Source: Notolepis coatsorum
Lineage: Eukaryota > Chordata > Actinopteri > Aulopiformes > Paralepididae
DNA: 64,000 nucleotides
Assembly (NCBI GenBank): GCA_963971535.1
Contig: OZ020590.1
Span: forward strand, 152,314,034-152,378,033
Direction: 5' to 3'
Below the pieces are notes generated by a model that ran no database searches, was not told where the DNA came from, and saw only the letters and a list, made by a program, of their open reading frames with translations. Shown here piece after piece: positions 10,218 through 19,691 of this stretch. Positions within the stretch are counted from its first letter, which is position 1. Each line of letters opens with the position of its first letter. The position numbers and the translations under genes are program-made.

Positions 10218-10349
10218 GTGGTTTTCATCGACAACTGGCGCGTGATGCACGGCAGGGAGTCCTTCACGGGGCTGCGGCAGCTCTGCGGCTGCTACCTGAC
10301 CAGAGACGACGTCCTGAGCAAGGCCCGCTCCTTCGGTCTGCAGGCCTGA
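10218..10349 (+). CDS. tmlhe: TMLHE, terminal coding exon with stop
   Basis: The acceptor CCGCCAG ends at 10217. The exon encodes 43 residues from VVFIDNWRVMHGRE through GLRQLCGCYLTRDDVL to SFGLQA, with TGA at 10347-10349. This matches the vertebrate TMLHE C-terminus. The His of MHGRE corresponds to the C-terminal iron ligand of the family's H-x-D...H triad, and nearby Arg residues are expected to contact 2-oxoglutarate (family knowledge). It joins the exon at 255-393 in phase 0. The frame is intact, so the end of the gene looks functional. Downstream, an ATTAAA lies at 10621 and the first AATAAA hexamers (10932, 10945) lie inside a hAT element. Confidence 0.95.
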   Translation: MVFIDNWRVMHGRESFTGLRQLCGCYLTRDDVLSKARSFGLQA

Positions 10350-10411
10350 GCTCTGAGCTACATCCTTCACCGTTTGTGCTTCATGCCAAGATTTGACGAA
10401 TGTTATTAATG

Positions 10412-10519
10412 GACCTGTCTCAAACCCTGCCCTCTTTTCTTGATCCTCCAATCACAGCTGTCGCTTACCTCGGACTTCCTCGTACAAACAAAGAAAAGGG
10501 GCAGGGTTTGAGACAGGTC
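10412..10519. repeat. Inverted repeat in the TMLHE 3' UTR region
   Basis: A GACCTGTCTCAAACCCTGCC arm starts at 10412 and its near-perfect complement ends at 10519. Each arm is about 29 bp with one mismatch or indel, around a spacer of about 48 bp. It starts 62 bp after the TMLHE stop, so the mature mRNA could carry the hairpin. Confidence 0.85.
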
Positions 10520-10728
10520 TGTGCGGTTCCAAAGATCAGGGAGGGGGCAGGTGTCAGCTTTCTAGACAACTTTTTTTATTTAATTTTATTCTATTCTATT
10601 ATATTCCAATTAATATTCCAATTAAATTGGATTAGGATGTCTGACCTAACAACGATTTCACATAATAGAACATACACAGGGGAAAGCTACACCAGCGATA
10701 TTCACAACACAAGGTTATGTAAAACACG

Positions 10729-11230
10729 TTTCCTTTAGGCCAGTTTGTAAAAGACTTTAATGCAGCGGTTCTCAAACTACGGGTCGCGACCCAAAGTGGG
10801 GTCGTGGGTAGGTGACAGTAATTTATTTATTTATTTTTTTAATCATTTTTTATTTGATTTTTATGTTCTGGCAACATATTTTGGCTAAATATGCCTCGTT
10901 TTATAAATGTGTATTGATAACATAGTGCTGTAATAAAAATGTCTAATAAATATGCATGATCAAGTTCAACAATGTGTGCTTTTATTTTGATATTCCTTAA
11001 TTCCACATCGAAATTACACGATACATTATGGTGTGGGGTCGCCCCAAAAAAAATCCTAAATAAAATGGGGTTGTGGTTGGAAAAAAAGTTTGAGAACCCC
11101 TGCTTTAATGTATTCAAAAGAGGGAGTGCTTCTAAGGTAATGGTGTTCTTGCAGCTCATTCCATACCTGAGGTGCATAAAAGGGGAAAGCAGTTTTACCA
11201 AGCTCTGTGCACCTGGGGACATTTTAAAGA
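10729..11230 (-). mobile_element. LINE-like RT C-terminal relic interrupted by a hAT MITE
   Basis: Minus-strand reading of 11230-11103 gives GKTAFPFYAPQVWNELQ and related residues, the Y-x-AP-x2-WN-x-L pattern of LINE RT C-termini. It continues in frame past the hAT insertion to a stop near 10736. The clade is uncertain. 11231-11930 beyond it holds no gene I can support: a T-rich run near 11456 and CT-rich segments near 11700-11925. Confidence 0.45.
10763..11102. mobile_element. Nonautonomous hAT element with 8-bp target duplication
   Basis: It starts CAGCGGTTCTCAAACT and ends AGTTTGAGAACCCCTG, 16-bp terminal inverted repeats with one mismatch. CTTTAATG is duplicated at 10755-10762 and 11103-11110. 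An 8-bp duplication and CAG-type ends define hAT elements. GGGTCGCGACCC near the left end is typical of this fish/vertebrate hAT group. At 340 bp it has no transposase. Confidence 0.93.
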
Positions 11231-11933
11231 ATCACATCAGGAGATCTAGTGCTATAGTTGCTGGTGTAATAAGATAAAAGGCTGGCGATATAACTAGGTA
11301 GTTTACCAAACAATATTGGTAAATATCAACATGTGTAATTTTCTCTTTTGGTATAGAGGACCATCCTGAAGAAGAAGTGTAATGGCGCGTGTGTGAGCCT
11401 GCTCTTGTTATAAAACAATGCAGCAGGATGGCCAGGCACAGATAATAGGGTCTTGTTTTTTTTTACATTATATGAAAGTACAGGTTCTTAACTTCAAAAT
11501 AAGCCATCACTTGTACAAATCGGGCGGATACGTTTCAATCTATGTCTTATGAATCATGCTGATACCACACTACTCATTCCTGAGCAACATGGCTTCAAAG
11601 AGACCGAAGCCATTTCTCTTGATATGCTCAAGACTACATTACACAGTTGTTCCAAAATAATGGATTTTCTCTAAACAGATCTGGAAGCAGAATGTCTTTC
11701 CTCCCCTGTGTCACTCTCCTCCTCCCCCCGTGCCTCTTGATCAGGGATCCCCCTCCCCATCAACAACCCTAAAACGCAGGCAAATCAAACTCACTGCAGC
11801 CAAAGAAAAAGCTGAAGGAGTTTCAGCAGAAGAGCAGGATGGCCGACCAGAGAAGGGCGCCCCAGCCCCCCCCCCCATCTTTCCTCCCTTGTATCATTAT
11901 CCTCCCCCCTCCCTCTACTGCTATCAGTTTGTT

Positions 11934-12458
11934 CCAATACTTTTCGCACTATAAGCCGCACCTGACTATAAGCCGCAGCAGCTAAATTGAATGATGTGTA
12001 CATCTATAAGCCGCACTGGACTATAAGCCGCATGTGTTTTAATGTTCAATTACCATATGTAAGGAGTGGAGCCTGCGGCTTAATTTGACTCAACACGGGA
12101 AACCTCACCCGGCCCGGACACGGAAAGGATTGACAGATTGATTGCTCTTTCTCGATTCTGTGGGTGGTGGTGCATGGCCTCTTATATTGAGCTTTAAGTT
12201 CCCACCTCTACAGAGAATGACTCCCACCTCTACAGAGAATGACATTGGGACACAATACTGTCGGACAAATAACAAGAATTAACTCATTTACAAGTTGTAT
12301 TAAGTTTAGCAAATAAGGATAAATAACATTTCAATGCAGTAAAAAAAGCAATATTTCGATTTTCGGGTTTTGTCCACATATAAGCCGCACCGTTATATAA
12401 GCCGCAGGGTCGGAAAATGGGGAAAAAAGCTGCGGCTTATAGTCCGAAAAGTACGGTA
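11934..12458. mobile_element. MITE with TATAAGCCGC subterminal repeats
   Basis: The left end ACTTTTCGCACTATAAGCCGC and the right end GCGGCTTATAGTCCGAAAAGT are inverted repeats. Further copies of (C)TATAAGCCGCA occur near 11970, 12005, 12025, 12380 and 12396. The roughly 520-bp interior has no ORF. A 22-bp direct repeat sits at 12205-12242. I see no certain target duplication, so the superfamily is left open. Confidence 0.8.
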
Positions 12459-12574
12459 TGCTGTTCCTGTTCTCACTACTATCAAGACTCAAGAAGAAAC
12501 GCTTGACACGTACTGTAACACAACCTCAGACCCATCATCACTCAGCCAAGGCCGGCCACACCCCCCATCACAGA

Positions 12575-14537
12575 ATCACTGACAATGTTCCTTCTGAATG
12601 TTAGATCGTTGAGCAACAAATCTTTCTTAATCAATGATCTGATAACTGAAAAGAATTTGCAATGCATGTTCCTAGTCGAGACCTGGCTAAATGACATTAC
12701 TGGTGCGACAACGCTGATAGAAGCCTGTCCTTCAAATTATAAGTATTATCAATCGGTCAGACAAAACAGGAAAGGGGGAGGGGTTGCTGCTATTTTGTCT
12801 ACATCGTTTGTATGTAATGACATTGACATGGGTGAATTTACATAATTTGAATATCTTGCTATTGAGCTCAAAGCTGAACTGTCTTTGCTCATCATCACAT
12901 TGTACCGACCACCAAAATACTCATCAATATTACTGCAGGAATTCTCAGAGCTAATCTCAGTCGGTGTCATTAGATGTGAAAGATGAATCATACATGGAGA
13001 TCTGAATATTCATATAAATAAGAAGAACGACCCCAAGGCTATTGAGCTTATCAACCTACTGGACAACTTTGAGCTAATACAACATGTAAATGAACCCACT
13101 CACCAACATGGTAACACCCTAGACTTAGTGATAACAACAAGGCTGAACATGGATAAAGTATCAGTAATAGAATTACCTATATCCGACCATCACTGTGTAT
13201 TCTTCAATGCTAACCTAAACTTAACGAAAAAGTAACTATAGGAAAATTCGCTTTACATCAACTGAGCTTTACAAAACTGTCATGGAATGCAGGGGTGTAA
13301 AAAGTACCCAGATATTAAACTTAAGTGAAAGTATGGGTACCATCTCAAAATCGTACTCGAGTAAAAGTCAGAGTATCTGGCTAAAAACACACTCAAGTAA
13401 AAGTCAAAAGGTTTCTACTTTTAAATGTACTTAAGTACTAAAAAGTAAAAGTAAATTTTTTTTTTATTCCAGGGCAATGAAATGTTCCATTTCGTCCTCT
13501 TCATCTCTCGTACTATCATTTGTGGCCATCTTCTGTAGCTTGTCACTCTGACTGTCTATTCTTCAGATAGGTGTTTAATCAAAGATCCCTGCTTTCTAGT
13601 CTTGCACAAGGACCAATCAGCATGCGTATGGGCGGGTTCATTTTCCATTGATGGGGATTTGATTGGCTGTTTTTAAATAAAGTGCAGCCACAGCATTAAT
13701 AACATTAACGTTAGTTCGGCCAGAGAAACAAATATACTAATTCAAATTGTTGGACCTGCAAGATTTGTACTTTGTAGGTCTGCATTTTAAATGTAAGGAG
13801 TAAAAAGTATGTTTTTTTTCTCTGAAATGTAATTGAGTAAAAGTACAAGTATACAAACCTAATACTCGAGTAAAGTACAAATCCCCAAAAACAGTACTTA
13901 AGTATTGTAACAAAGTAAAATTACTCAAGTACTTTACACCCCTGAATAACTCCTCCACTTCCTGTATTGACCCTATAGGCCCTATACCCACAGCATTCTT
14001 TGAGCGAATATTAAGTATTGCAAGTCATGTCCTAAATATTATAAATACATCGCTTCTGACAGGCATTTTCCCAGACGCATTCAAAACAGCCGTCGTAAGA
14101 CCCTTACTAAAGCTGCGCCCTGAGAGGGAGGTTTGCCCTGAGTGGGAGGTTCGAAGGGTCAAAGTGGGTATCAAACAGGAGGGAAGACTGTAAGGTTTTG
14201 AACTGTGGATACCAAACAGAGAAGGTAAAGAGGACTTTAAACTGTTAAACAGTAATCCAGAACAATTTTAAATGATTTTATATGTCTGCATTTTATGGGC
14301 TAATTTCATGTCTATTCTACTACTTATTGCACTGCACTATTGCACTATTTTACTCTGTCTATTCTATCTTACTCTTTTTATTATTGTCTATTTTTAAAAC
14401 TGAATCAAACCATAAACAAGGTGGCCTATTTGGATGTCTGCACTTTATGTGGTCATTTTATGCCTGTCTTTTTTCTGTTGTGAAGCACTTTGAGCTACAG
14501 TTTATGTATGAAAGGTGCTATACAAACAAAGTTTTAT
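12575..14537 (+). mobile_element. L2-type LINE relic (endonuclease, RT start, 3' UTR) with internal deletion
   Basis: 12585-13230 translates to an APE endonuclease start (FLLNVRSLSNKSF, VETWLND, EACPSNYKYYQ) close to the L2-type LINE at 32806-35667. It has an early stop near 12843 and other damage. A deletion of roughly 0.6 kb relative to that copy precedes the MITE at 13290. RT-flanking sequence (PIGPIPTAFFERI-like, TGIFPDAFKTAVV-like) resumes at 13945-14113. From 14114 a 3' UTR runs to GCTATACAAACAAAG and an ATT-rich tail. It is a pseudogene. Confidence 0.8.
13290..13944. mobile_element. hAT-like MITE (CAGGGGTGTAAA ends)
   Basis: CAGGGGTGTAAA at 13290 and its complement TTTACACCCCTG ending at 13944 form 12-bp terminal repeats. 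Subterminal GTAAAAGTA/ACTTAAGTA motifs recur near both ends. It sits in the L2-type relic. No convincing 8-bp target duplication was found, so the hAT label rests on the termini. Confidence 0.75.
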
Positions 14538-14548
14538 TTATTATTATA

Positions 14549-15513
14549 GTCAAGAGTTTTATTTGTCACGGCATACAAGCATACAGTGAAATGCGGGGGG
14601 TCATGCCCGCAACGATTGTGCAATAAATAATACAAGTAATAAGAATAGGAATGAGAATAAGACATTCGTGCAATAATACAAGTAATAAGAATAAGACATA
14701 ACAGGTATAATGTACATAAAGTTTACAAAAAGCATGGTAAGACATGCTAAGGTCCTGCGATAGTGCAATACAATGTTAGCTACTGGGTCTTATGTACACT
14801 ACTATACAATGCTATACTATACAATCTATAGTTATACTATGTGTCCTTATGCTAACTTGCTATATCCATCTATTTACTATCCAAGAACCACTCCCGTTCT
14901 TTAAAAAAAAAAAAATTTAAGTGACCTTTTCATTGTGTAAAGTGACCGTTGAGTGTGAGTGTGTGCAGCATGTGTGTGTTACATGTGTGCTCATGTGTGC
15001 TTGTGTGTGGAGAGTTCAGTGTTCAAGACTCTGATGGCCTGGGGGAAGAAGCTGAGCCGAAGTCTCTGTCCTAGTTGCTGGTGTTCGCAGGCGTTTGCCT
15101 GACCGCAGCAGCTTGAACAGGCTGTTGTTGGGGTGGTGAGGGTCTTTCATTATTCTGCAGGCTCTGGATTTGCACCTCTTGTTATATAAGTCCTGCAGGG
15201 GTGGTAGTAGTACGCTCAGCTGAGCACACCACTTGTCCTTCTTGTCCTGTGCCGTGCTGTTTCCATACCAGGCAGTGATGTTTCCAGTCAAGATGCTCTC
15301 TACAGCTCCGGAGTAGAAGGACTGGAGTATCTTCCCCGATACTCTGAACTTCCTTAACTGTCTCAGGTGGTAGAGGCGCTGCTTCGCCTTCTTTACGACT
15401 GAGTCTATGTGTGTTGTCCATGTCAGGTCTTCTGAGATGTGGACCCCCAGGTACTTGAAGTTGCTCACCCTGTCCAGCCACGGTAGCCCCGTTTATCCTC
15501 AGTGGTGTGTGTG
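14549..15513 (-). mobile_element. 5'-truncated Rex/L2-type LINE with 11-bp target duplication
   Basis: The minus strand encodes the RT C-terminus ([61 protein letters not shown]; about 15468-15016) followed by a 3' UTR ending in ACTCTTGA. TTATTATTATA flanks it at 14538-14548 and 15514-15524. It is the same family as 29404-30988. One or more small indels break the frame near 15230. Confidence 0.87.
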
Positions 15514-15524
15514 TTATTATTATA

Positions 15525-16058
15525 TTATCAAGCAGGAAGAAAGACTGTCAGGTTTTTAAAACTGTGTGGGGACCCAGGTCTAGAACTGCACCCTGAGAGG
15601 GAGGTTTGCCCTGAGTGGGAGGTTCGAAGGGTCAAAGTGGGTATCAAACAGGAGGGAAGACTGTCAGGTTTTAAGCTGTGGATACCAAACAGAGAAGGTA
15701 AATACGACTTCAAACTGCTAATTAAACAGTAATCCAGAACTATTTGATTGCACTGTACTTTTTTTTTGATTTTATATGTCTGCACTTTATGTGCTCATTT
15801 TATGTCTATTATGTTCTACTATTTGATTGCACTGCACTATTTTACTCCGTCCATTCCATCTTATTTTTATTGTCTATTTTTAAAACTGAATCAAACCATA
15901 AACAAGGTGGCCTATTTGGATGTTAGATCCTAAAGTGAAAAACGAATTTATGTCTGCACTTTATGTGCTCATTTTATGCCTGTGTATTTTTCTGTTGTGA
16001 AGCACTTTGAGCTGACATTTTTGTATGAAAGGTGCTATACAAATAACGTTCATTATTA
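15525..16058 (+). mobile_element. L2-type LINE 3' UTR fragment
   Basis: It repeats the 3' UTR seen at 14114-14537 (GAGAGGGAGGTTTGCCCTGA, then GAATCAAACCATAAACAAGG) and ends in GGTGCTATACAAATAACG plus an ATT-rich tail. No coding sequence remains. 16059-16400 then carries R1-related sequence (16065-16110), a segment shared with 19255-19345 and 43400-43500, and an AT dinucleotide run at 16362-16388. Confidence 0.7.
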
Positions 16059-16357
16059 TTAGTATCACTATGGAAATTGCGAGTGAATGTGATTATTATT
16101 TAGCTTATTTAGCTAACTTATCCTTAACATAGCCATTACATTAGCCCACTGACATAACCCTCCCATTGCTGTTTGCAGTCATTTTCTATATTGCATTTAT
16201 AAACATACGAGAATTGAGAATTGCCCATTTTGTAAACATAATTAAAATGTCTGCAGTCAAATATCCCTGTATTTCTGAAGCTTTTTCTTTTTTGTGGGGG
16301 GACATAATTACCAACATAATCCTAACCACATCTTGTATAATGCTGATGTAATTGACG

Positions 16358-16393
<36 letters not shown>

Positions 16394-16400
16394 TAAATTG

Positions 16401-17329
16401 CACTTTCAGTGCCATGAGGTGGCGCCAGAGTTAGCTCTTGAATGCCACCATCGGCGCCAATGTTACGCTTAATATCGCCTAATCTATGTTTTAAATTATG
16501 GCTATATGTCTAATCTGCCCGTCGCTTATCAAAGAATCCTTTTCCAGTCAGTGCTGTCAAGGCAGATTGGTTTTTTATCGCTTCATTTCCGTTTGAGAGC
16601 ATTTTGAAAAGCACCCGTTTTGAGGTAAAAAAACAGTCCATTCTGGACCATTCTATGATAATCATCTTTTACTGGAATATTCCAGAACGTTGATATGTGT
16701 CGGCCTATTTATGAATCGTTTTCAAATAAATGCTAGATGATCAATATTATACGTGCACGCACGCACATTCGAGCCGCGCACGGATAATCGCTGTGTTCAT
16801 TTCCTCTTGGACTTTTACAGTGAAACCGATAGAGCCCATTTCACAAAACAGCTTATATCTTCATCAAAATGAGTCTGATTATCCTAACACTGATAACATA
16901 GATTCCTTACCTGACATCAGATGGTATCCAACTGGTATATTCCAATTCCTGATCACCATTCGAAAAAATCGATAAGTGTATAGATCCAACGTGATACAGT
17001 AGTACACATGATTCCGCGGGGCTCAGAGGATCCAGAATGAACTCTGATAACCCCGGCTGCATCAGTGGACTGGAAAATGTGGAGTACAGGATTTTTTCCC
17101 CCATCCATTTTCATTGAGTCCATTCCAAAATCCCTTATGTCATCTGGGAGACGATAGGGGCGCTTTTTTCCACATCTGATCGCCGGCGGCGCTCGGGTAG
17201 ACTAGGGTAGGCTCGCGTGATGCAATATGATTTCAGATCGCTAAAAAAAAAAATTCAGAGAAATCTCGTGAGTGGCTTTCAACGAGATATTAATAATTCA
17301 GAGAAAACTTGTGAGTGGCATAGAAAGTG
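16401..17329. mobile_element. piggyBac-type nonautonomous element, copy 1
   Basis: It starts CACTTTCAGTGCC and ends GGCATAGAAAGTG, with TTAA at 17330-17333. It is similar in length (929 against 928 bp) and content to the element at 43546-44473, including an ACTGGAATATTCCAGAA segment. The left TTAA is not preserved next to the end. No transposase ORF was seen. Confidence 0.75.
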
Positions 17330-17344
17330 TTAAGATCGGTGGGG

Positions 17345-17819
17345 GAGAGGAATGATTAGTTTTTTGACATGATGCGCAGTTGTTCACTGCTCCAAAAATT
17401 GTTTAATTGGAATAATCTTTTTGCGAAAATTTTAAAGTTACACGCGGGCGATCATACCGTAGAGGAATTATTTAAGAACAATGTAACGCTATTCAAGTAT
17501 ACGTCCCAACACATCCTCGTCACGTGGCAGCCACCCTCCAATAGGATACGAGCTAAATATCTAAACTCAAAAACACCTAAAAGAGGAAGAGTTGCATATT
17601 ATTTTCTACGAATCTGAATCATATAGACAAAGGAAACGAATAACCTCAACCGAACGATCAGCAGGTGACATCAAGTTGACTTTACGATCCAATCTCTCCC
17701 TGTTTTTCTGTTCTGTTCTCTCACGTTGCAGATACACAAGGAGCTCTGGCTCCACCAGCTGGACAATCAAGCTAACTGCACTTAGCGTAGGCGAGGTAAG
17801 TAACTCCACGACTGATTGA
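17345..17819 (+). repeat. Local repeat R1, copy I (partial)
   Basis: Shared with 19692-20775, 24305-25286, 41077-42640, 54398-55650 and 62515-63735. It begins around TTTTTTGACATGATGCGCAG, continues through CACGTGGCAGCCACC and a pyrimidine-rich tract, and contains the 64-bp exon-like cassette at 17732-17795 (acceptor GTTGCAG, donor GTAAGT). It is cut after CTCCACGAC by the R2 retroposon. Its class is unknown; I do not recognise a protein. Confidence 0.8.
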
Positions 17820-18240
17820 TTGATTGATTGAGAAGTTTATTAACAGATTGCAGAATGGGTACAGTACAGTACAGCTCAATACATACAATTGTTAAGGGGA
17901 TGCAGACCAGAGAAAGACTTTCGTCTTGTTTACATCAGGGTCCCCCATTTTCAATTCATCATAACATAATGACATACATGACATACAGATAGACAGTACT
18001 GCTACATCTATACATTTATGACATATCAGATTTGCAAATACAGTACTGTTTGTGATACAAGAAGTGTCCAGAAAAAGAGTGTATATACATTTGACGTAGA
18101 AACTGTACATTGGGGAGGTTGGGTGGGTGGGGTGGGGTTGGGGCTGTACATTGGAGGTGGGGGGGGGGGGGGGGGGGGGGGGGGGTTGGGTAGGGGGGAC
18201 ACTGTACACTGTACATTGGAATACTTGGTAATTTACTGTA
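17820..18240 (-). mobile_element. Retroposon R2, AATC-tail subfamily
   Basis: On the minus strand it ends ...CAATCTGTTAATAAA...(TCAA)n. It contains GGGGGACCCTGATGTAAAC and repeated CCAATGTACAGT units, with a G run at 18158-18185. Related copies at 24664-24858, 39194-39327, 42655-43109, 55660-56088 and 62973-63335 differ in 5' length, which suggests LINE-style 5' truncation. No ORF is present; it could be a LINE 3' end or a SINE. Confidence 0.75.
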
Positions 18241-18263
18241 CAACTGGGTTAGGACATTTGTAG

Positions 18264-18408
18264 CGGGTAACGGTGAACTGGCTCAAACACATGTCCGGTC
18301 TGGTGGTGCGCATCATGCTGGACTACACAGACCACGTCACCTTGTGCACCAAGCTCAAGGACACGCTGGAGGAGCAGACACAGTGGCCGGAGATATGTGA
18401 CGTCCAAC
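18264..18408 (+). pseudogene. ASB-family (ASB14/15-like) exon preceding the SOCS-box exon
   Basis: ASB proteins join ankyrin repeats to a SOCS box and act as substrate receptors of Elongin B/C-Cullin5 ubiquitin ligases. The exon follows an acceptor TTTGTAG and encodes 48 codons ([15 protein letters not shown]..., [26 protein letters not shown]), ending in phase 1 at AAC|GTAAGA. This pattern resembles the segment just before the SOCS box of ASB14/ASB15. The exon itself is open. It is classed as a pseudogene because the following exon is frameshifted and no ankyrin exons lie upstream in the window. Confidence 0.75.
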
Positions 18409-18513
18409 GTAAGAGTCCGTTAACCCTCTCCTTTAAAAAATTAACAACAACAACGACGTTTGAACCTACAGATAATATTTGTGTGACTTAACTCTTAAGA
18501 ACTGTCTTTTCAG

Positions 18514-18665
18514 AGAATGCACGCACTCAAGCATCTGTGTCGCCTGCAGATCCGAGGGCACCTCAGTCGCCTGCGCTTGAGGAACCCGGCCTTCATCAAC
18601 TTCCTGCCTCTCCCTCCCAGACTGAGGCACTACCTGCGCTACACTGCAGGCAGAACTACAGTCAG
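18514..18665 (+). pseudogene. ASB-family SOCS-box exon, frameshifted
   Basis: The acceptor TTTTCAG ends at 18513. In one frame the exon encodes LKHLCRLQIRGHLSRLRLRN then PAFINFLPLPPRLRHYLRY, a BC box plus a Cul5-box-like LPLP motif, best fitting ASB14/15. The frame entered from the preceding exon is different: AATGCACGC-ACTCAAG appears to lack two bases compared with the inverted copy at 45987-46008 (which reads NARSLKHLC in one frame). The expected product would therefore lose the SOCS box. 3' flanking sequence shared with the other copy continues to about 18730. Confidence 0.78.
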
Positions 18666-18734
18666 CTTAGCCCTCTCTGTGATATAACTCGCTGCTCATT
18701 TTCTCCACGTTTGCTGCCCAGAGAGACATATCAT

Positions 18735-19165
18735 GCTACAGCAACAGTGTAGTGGTTAACACTGTCGCCTCACAGCAAGAAGGTCCAGGGTTCGATTCCC
18801 ACTTGGGGACCAGTTTTCCATGATGCCAGTTACCCAGGTGGGGTATCTCCCAGGCCTTTCTGTGTGGAGTTTGCATGTTCTCCCCGTGCTCGCAAGGGTC
18901 CCCCCCCCCCCCCCCCCCCGATAAGATAAACCCAATGGAAAAACAGATCGCTAACGCTGTGGCGTCCTTGACGAAGACGGACAGGAGCACTTGGATTGGT
19001 CCCCTGACACGGCTCACATTGACGCCTGTCTGCTCCCGGCTGCCCTTGGGGGGAAGGACGATGGGATGGGTTAATCGCAGAGACGAATCGCATCGGCGAT
19101 CCTACAGAAAGTGTGTGTGGAGGATAATTGCATGACAATTAAAGACCTCTGAGCAGGTCCTGCAT
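18735..19165 (+). mobile_element. Teleost tRNA-derived SINE with LINE-like tail
   Basis: GTGTAGTGGTTAACACTGTC (A-box region), GGTCCAGGGTTCGATTCCCA (B box) and GGCCTTTCTGTGTGGAGTTTG identify the widespread teleost SINE head. A C run occupies 18901-18919 and an ATT-type tail ends near 19165. The inverted copy of this block (44478-44600) lacks it, so its boundaries are approximate. Confidence 0.8.
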
Positions 19166-19239
19166 TATTATTATTGTCTGTTTTGGATATGTGTACAGTT
19201 GTTTAAGTGCAATTATTTTTTTTCTTTTATATATTCCTC

Positions 19240-19545
19240 AATTACATCAGCATTATAGAAAATGTAATTAGGATTATGTTGGTAATTATGTCCCCCCACA
19301 AAAAAGAAAAAGCTTCAGAAATACAGGGATATTTGACTGCATCTTATCTTGTTCCTCGACCTCAGTGTGTCAGGCTGGATGACATAGTATCGGATGTCAT
19401 CTGGACAAAAACTGGAGCCCACCAGGAAACAGTTTTTGCTCCCTTCCTCTTTGTGCTCTATACTGCGGACTGCAGACACAGCAAGGCCATGTGCCATATG
19501 CAAACATGTTCTGATGATACTGCTCTTATCAACAAAGGTGATACG
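19240..19545 (+). mobile_element. LINE reverse-transcriptase fragment
   Basis: 19420-19545 reads TVFAPFLFVLYTADCRHS then CSDDTALINKG, the RT block 4/5 pattern (SDD variant of the catalytic box). Flanking sequence back to 19255 is shared with 16242-16330 and, inverted, with 43200-43500. It is a short relic. Confidence 0.65.
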
Positions 19546-19551
19546 CGGGCC

Positions 19552-19691
19552 GCGTGTATGCTTTCTACAACGCCCGCTGCTGCTGGAGCTGGACCGAGTC
19601 ATGTGAGAGTGTAAAGGGGGCGTAATAGCATAGGTCAGTGACCAATCAGAGGAACCAGGAAACACAACTGCGTTGTAGAAAGCATACACGC
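19552..19691. repeat. 140-bp foldback element with perfect 22-bp arms
   Basis: GCGTGTATGCTTTCTACAAC plus GC at 19552-19573 is exactly complementary to 19670-19691. The inverted copy of the surrounding DNA (about 43175-43205) lacks the unit. It is a small MITE-like insertion; superfamily unknown. Confidence 0.8.
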
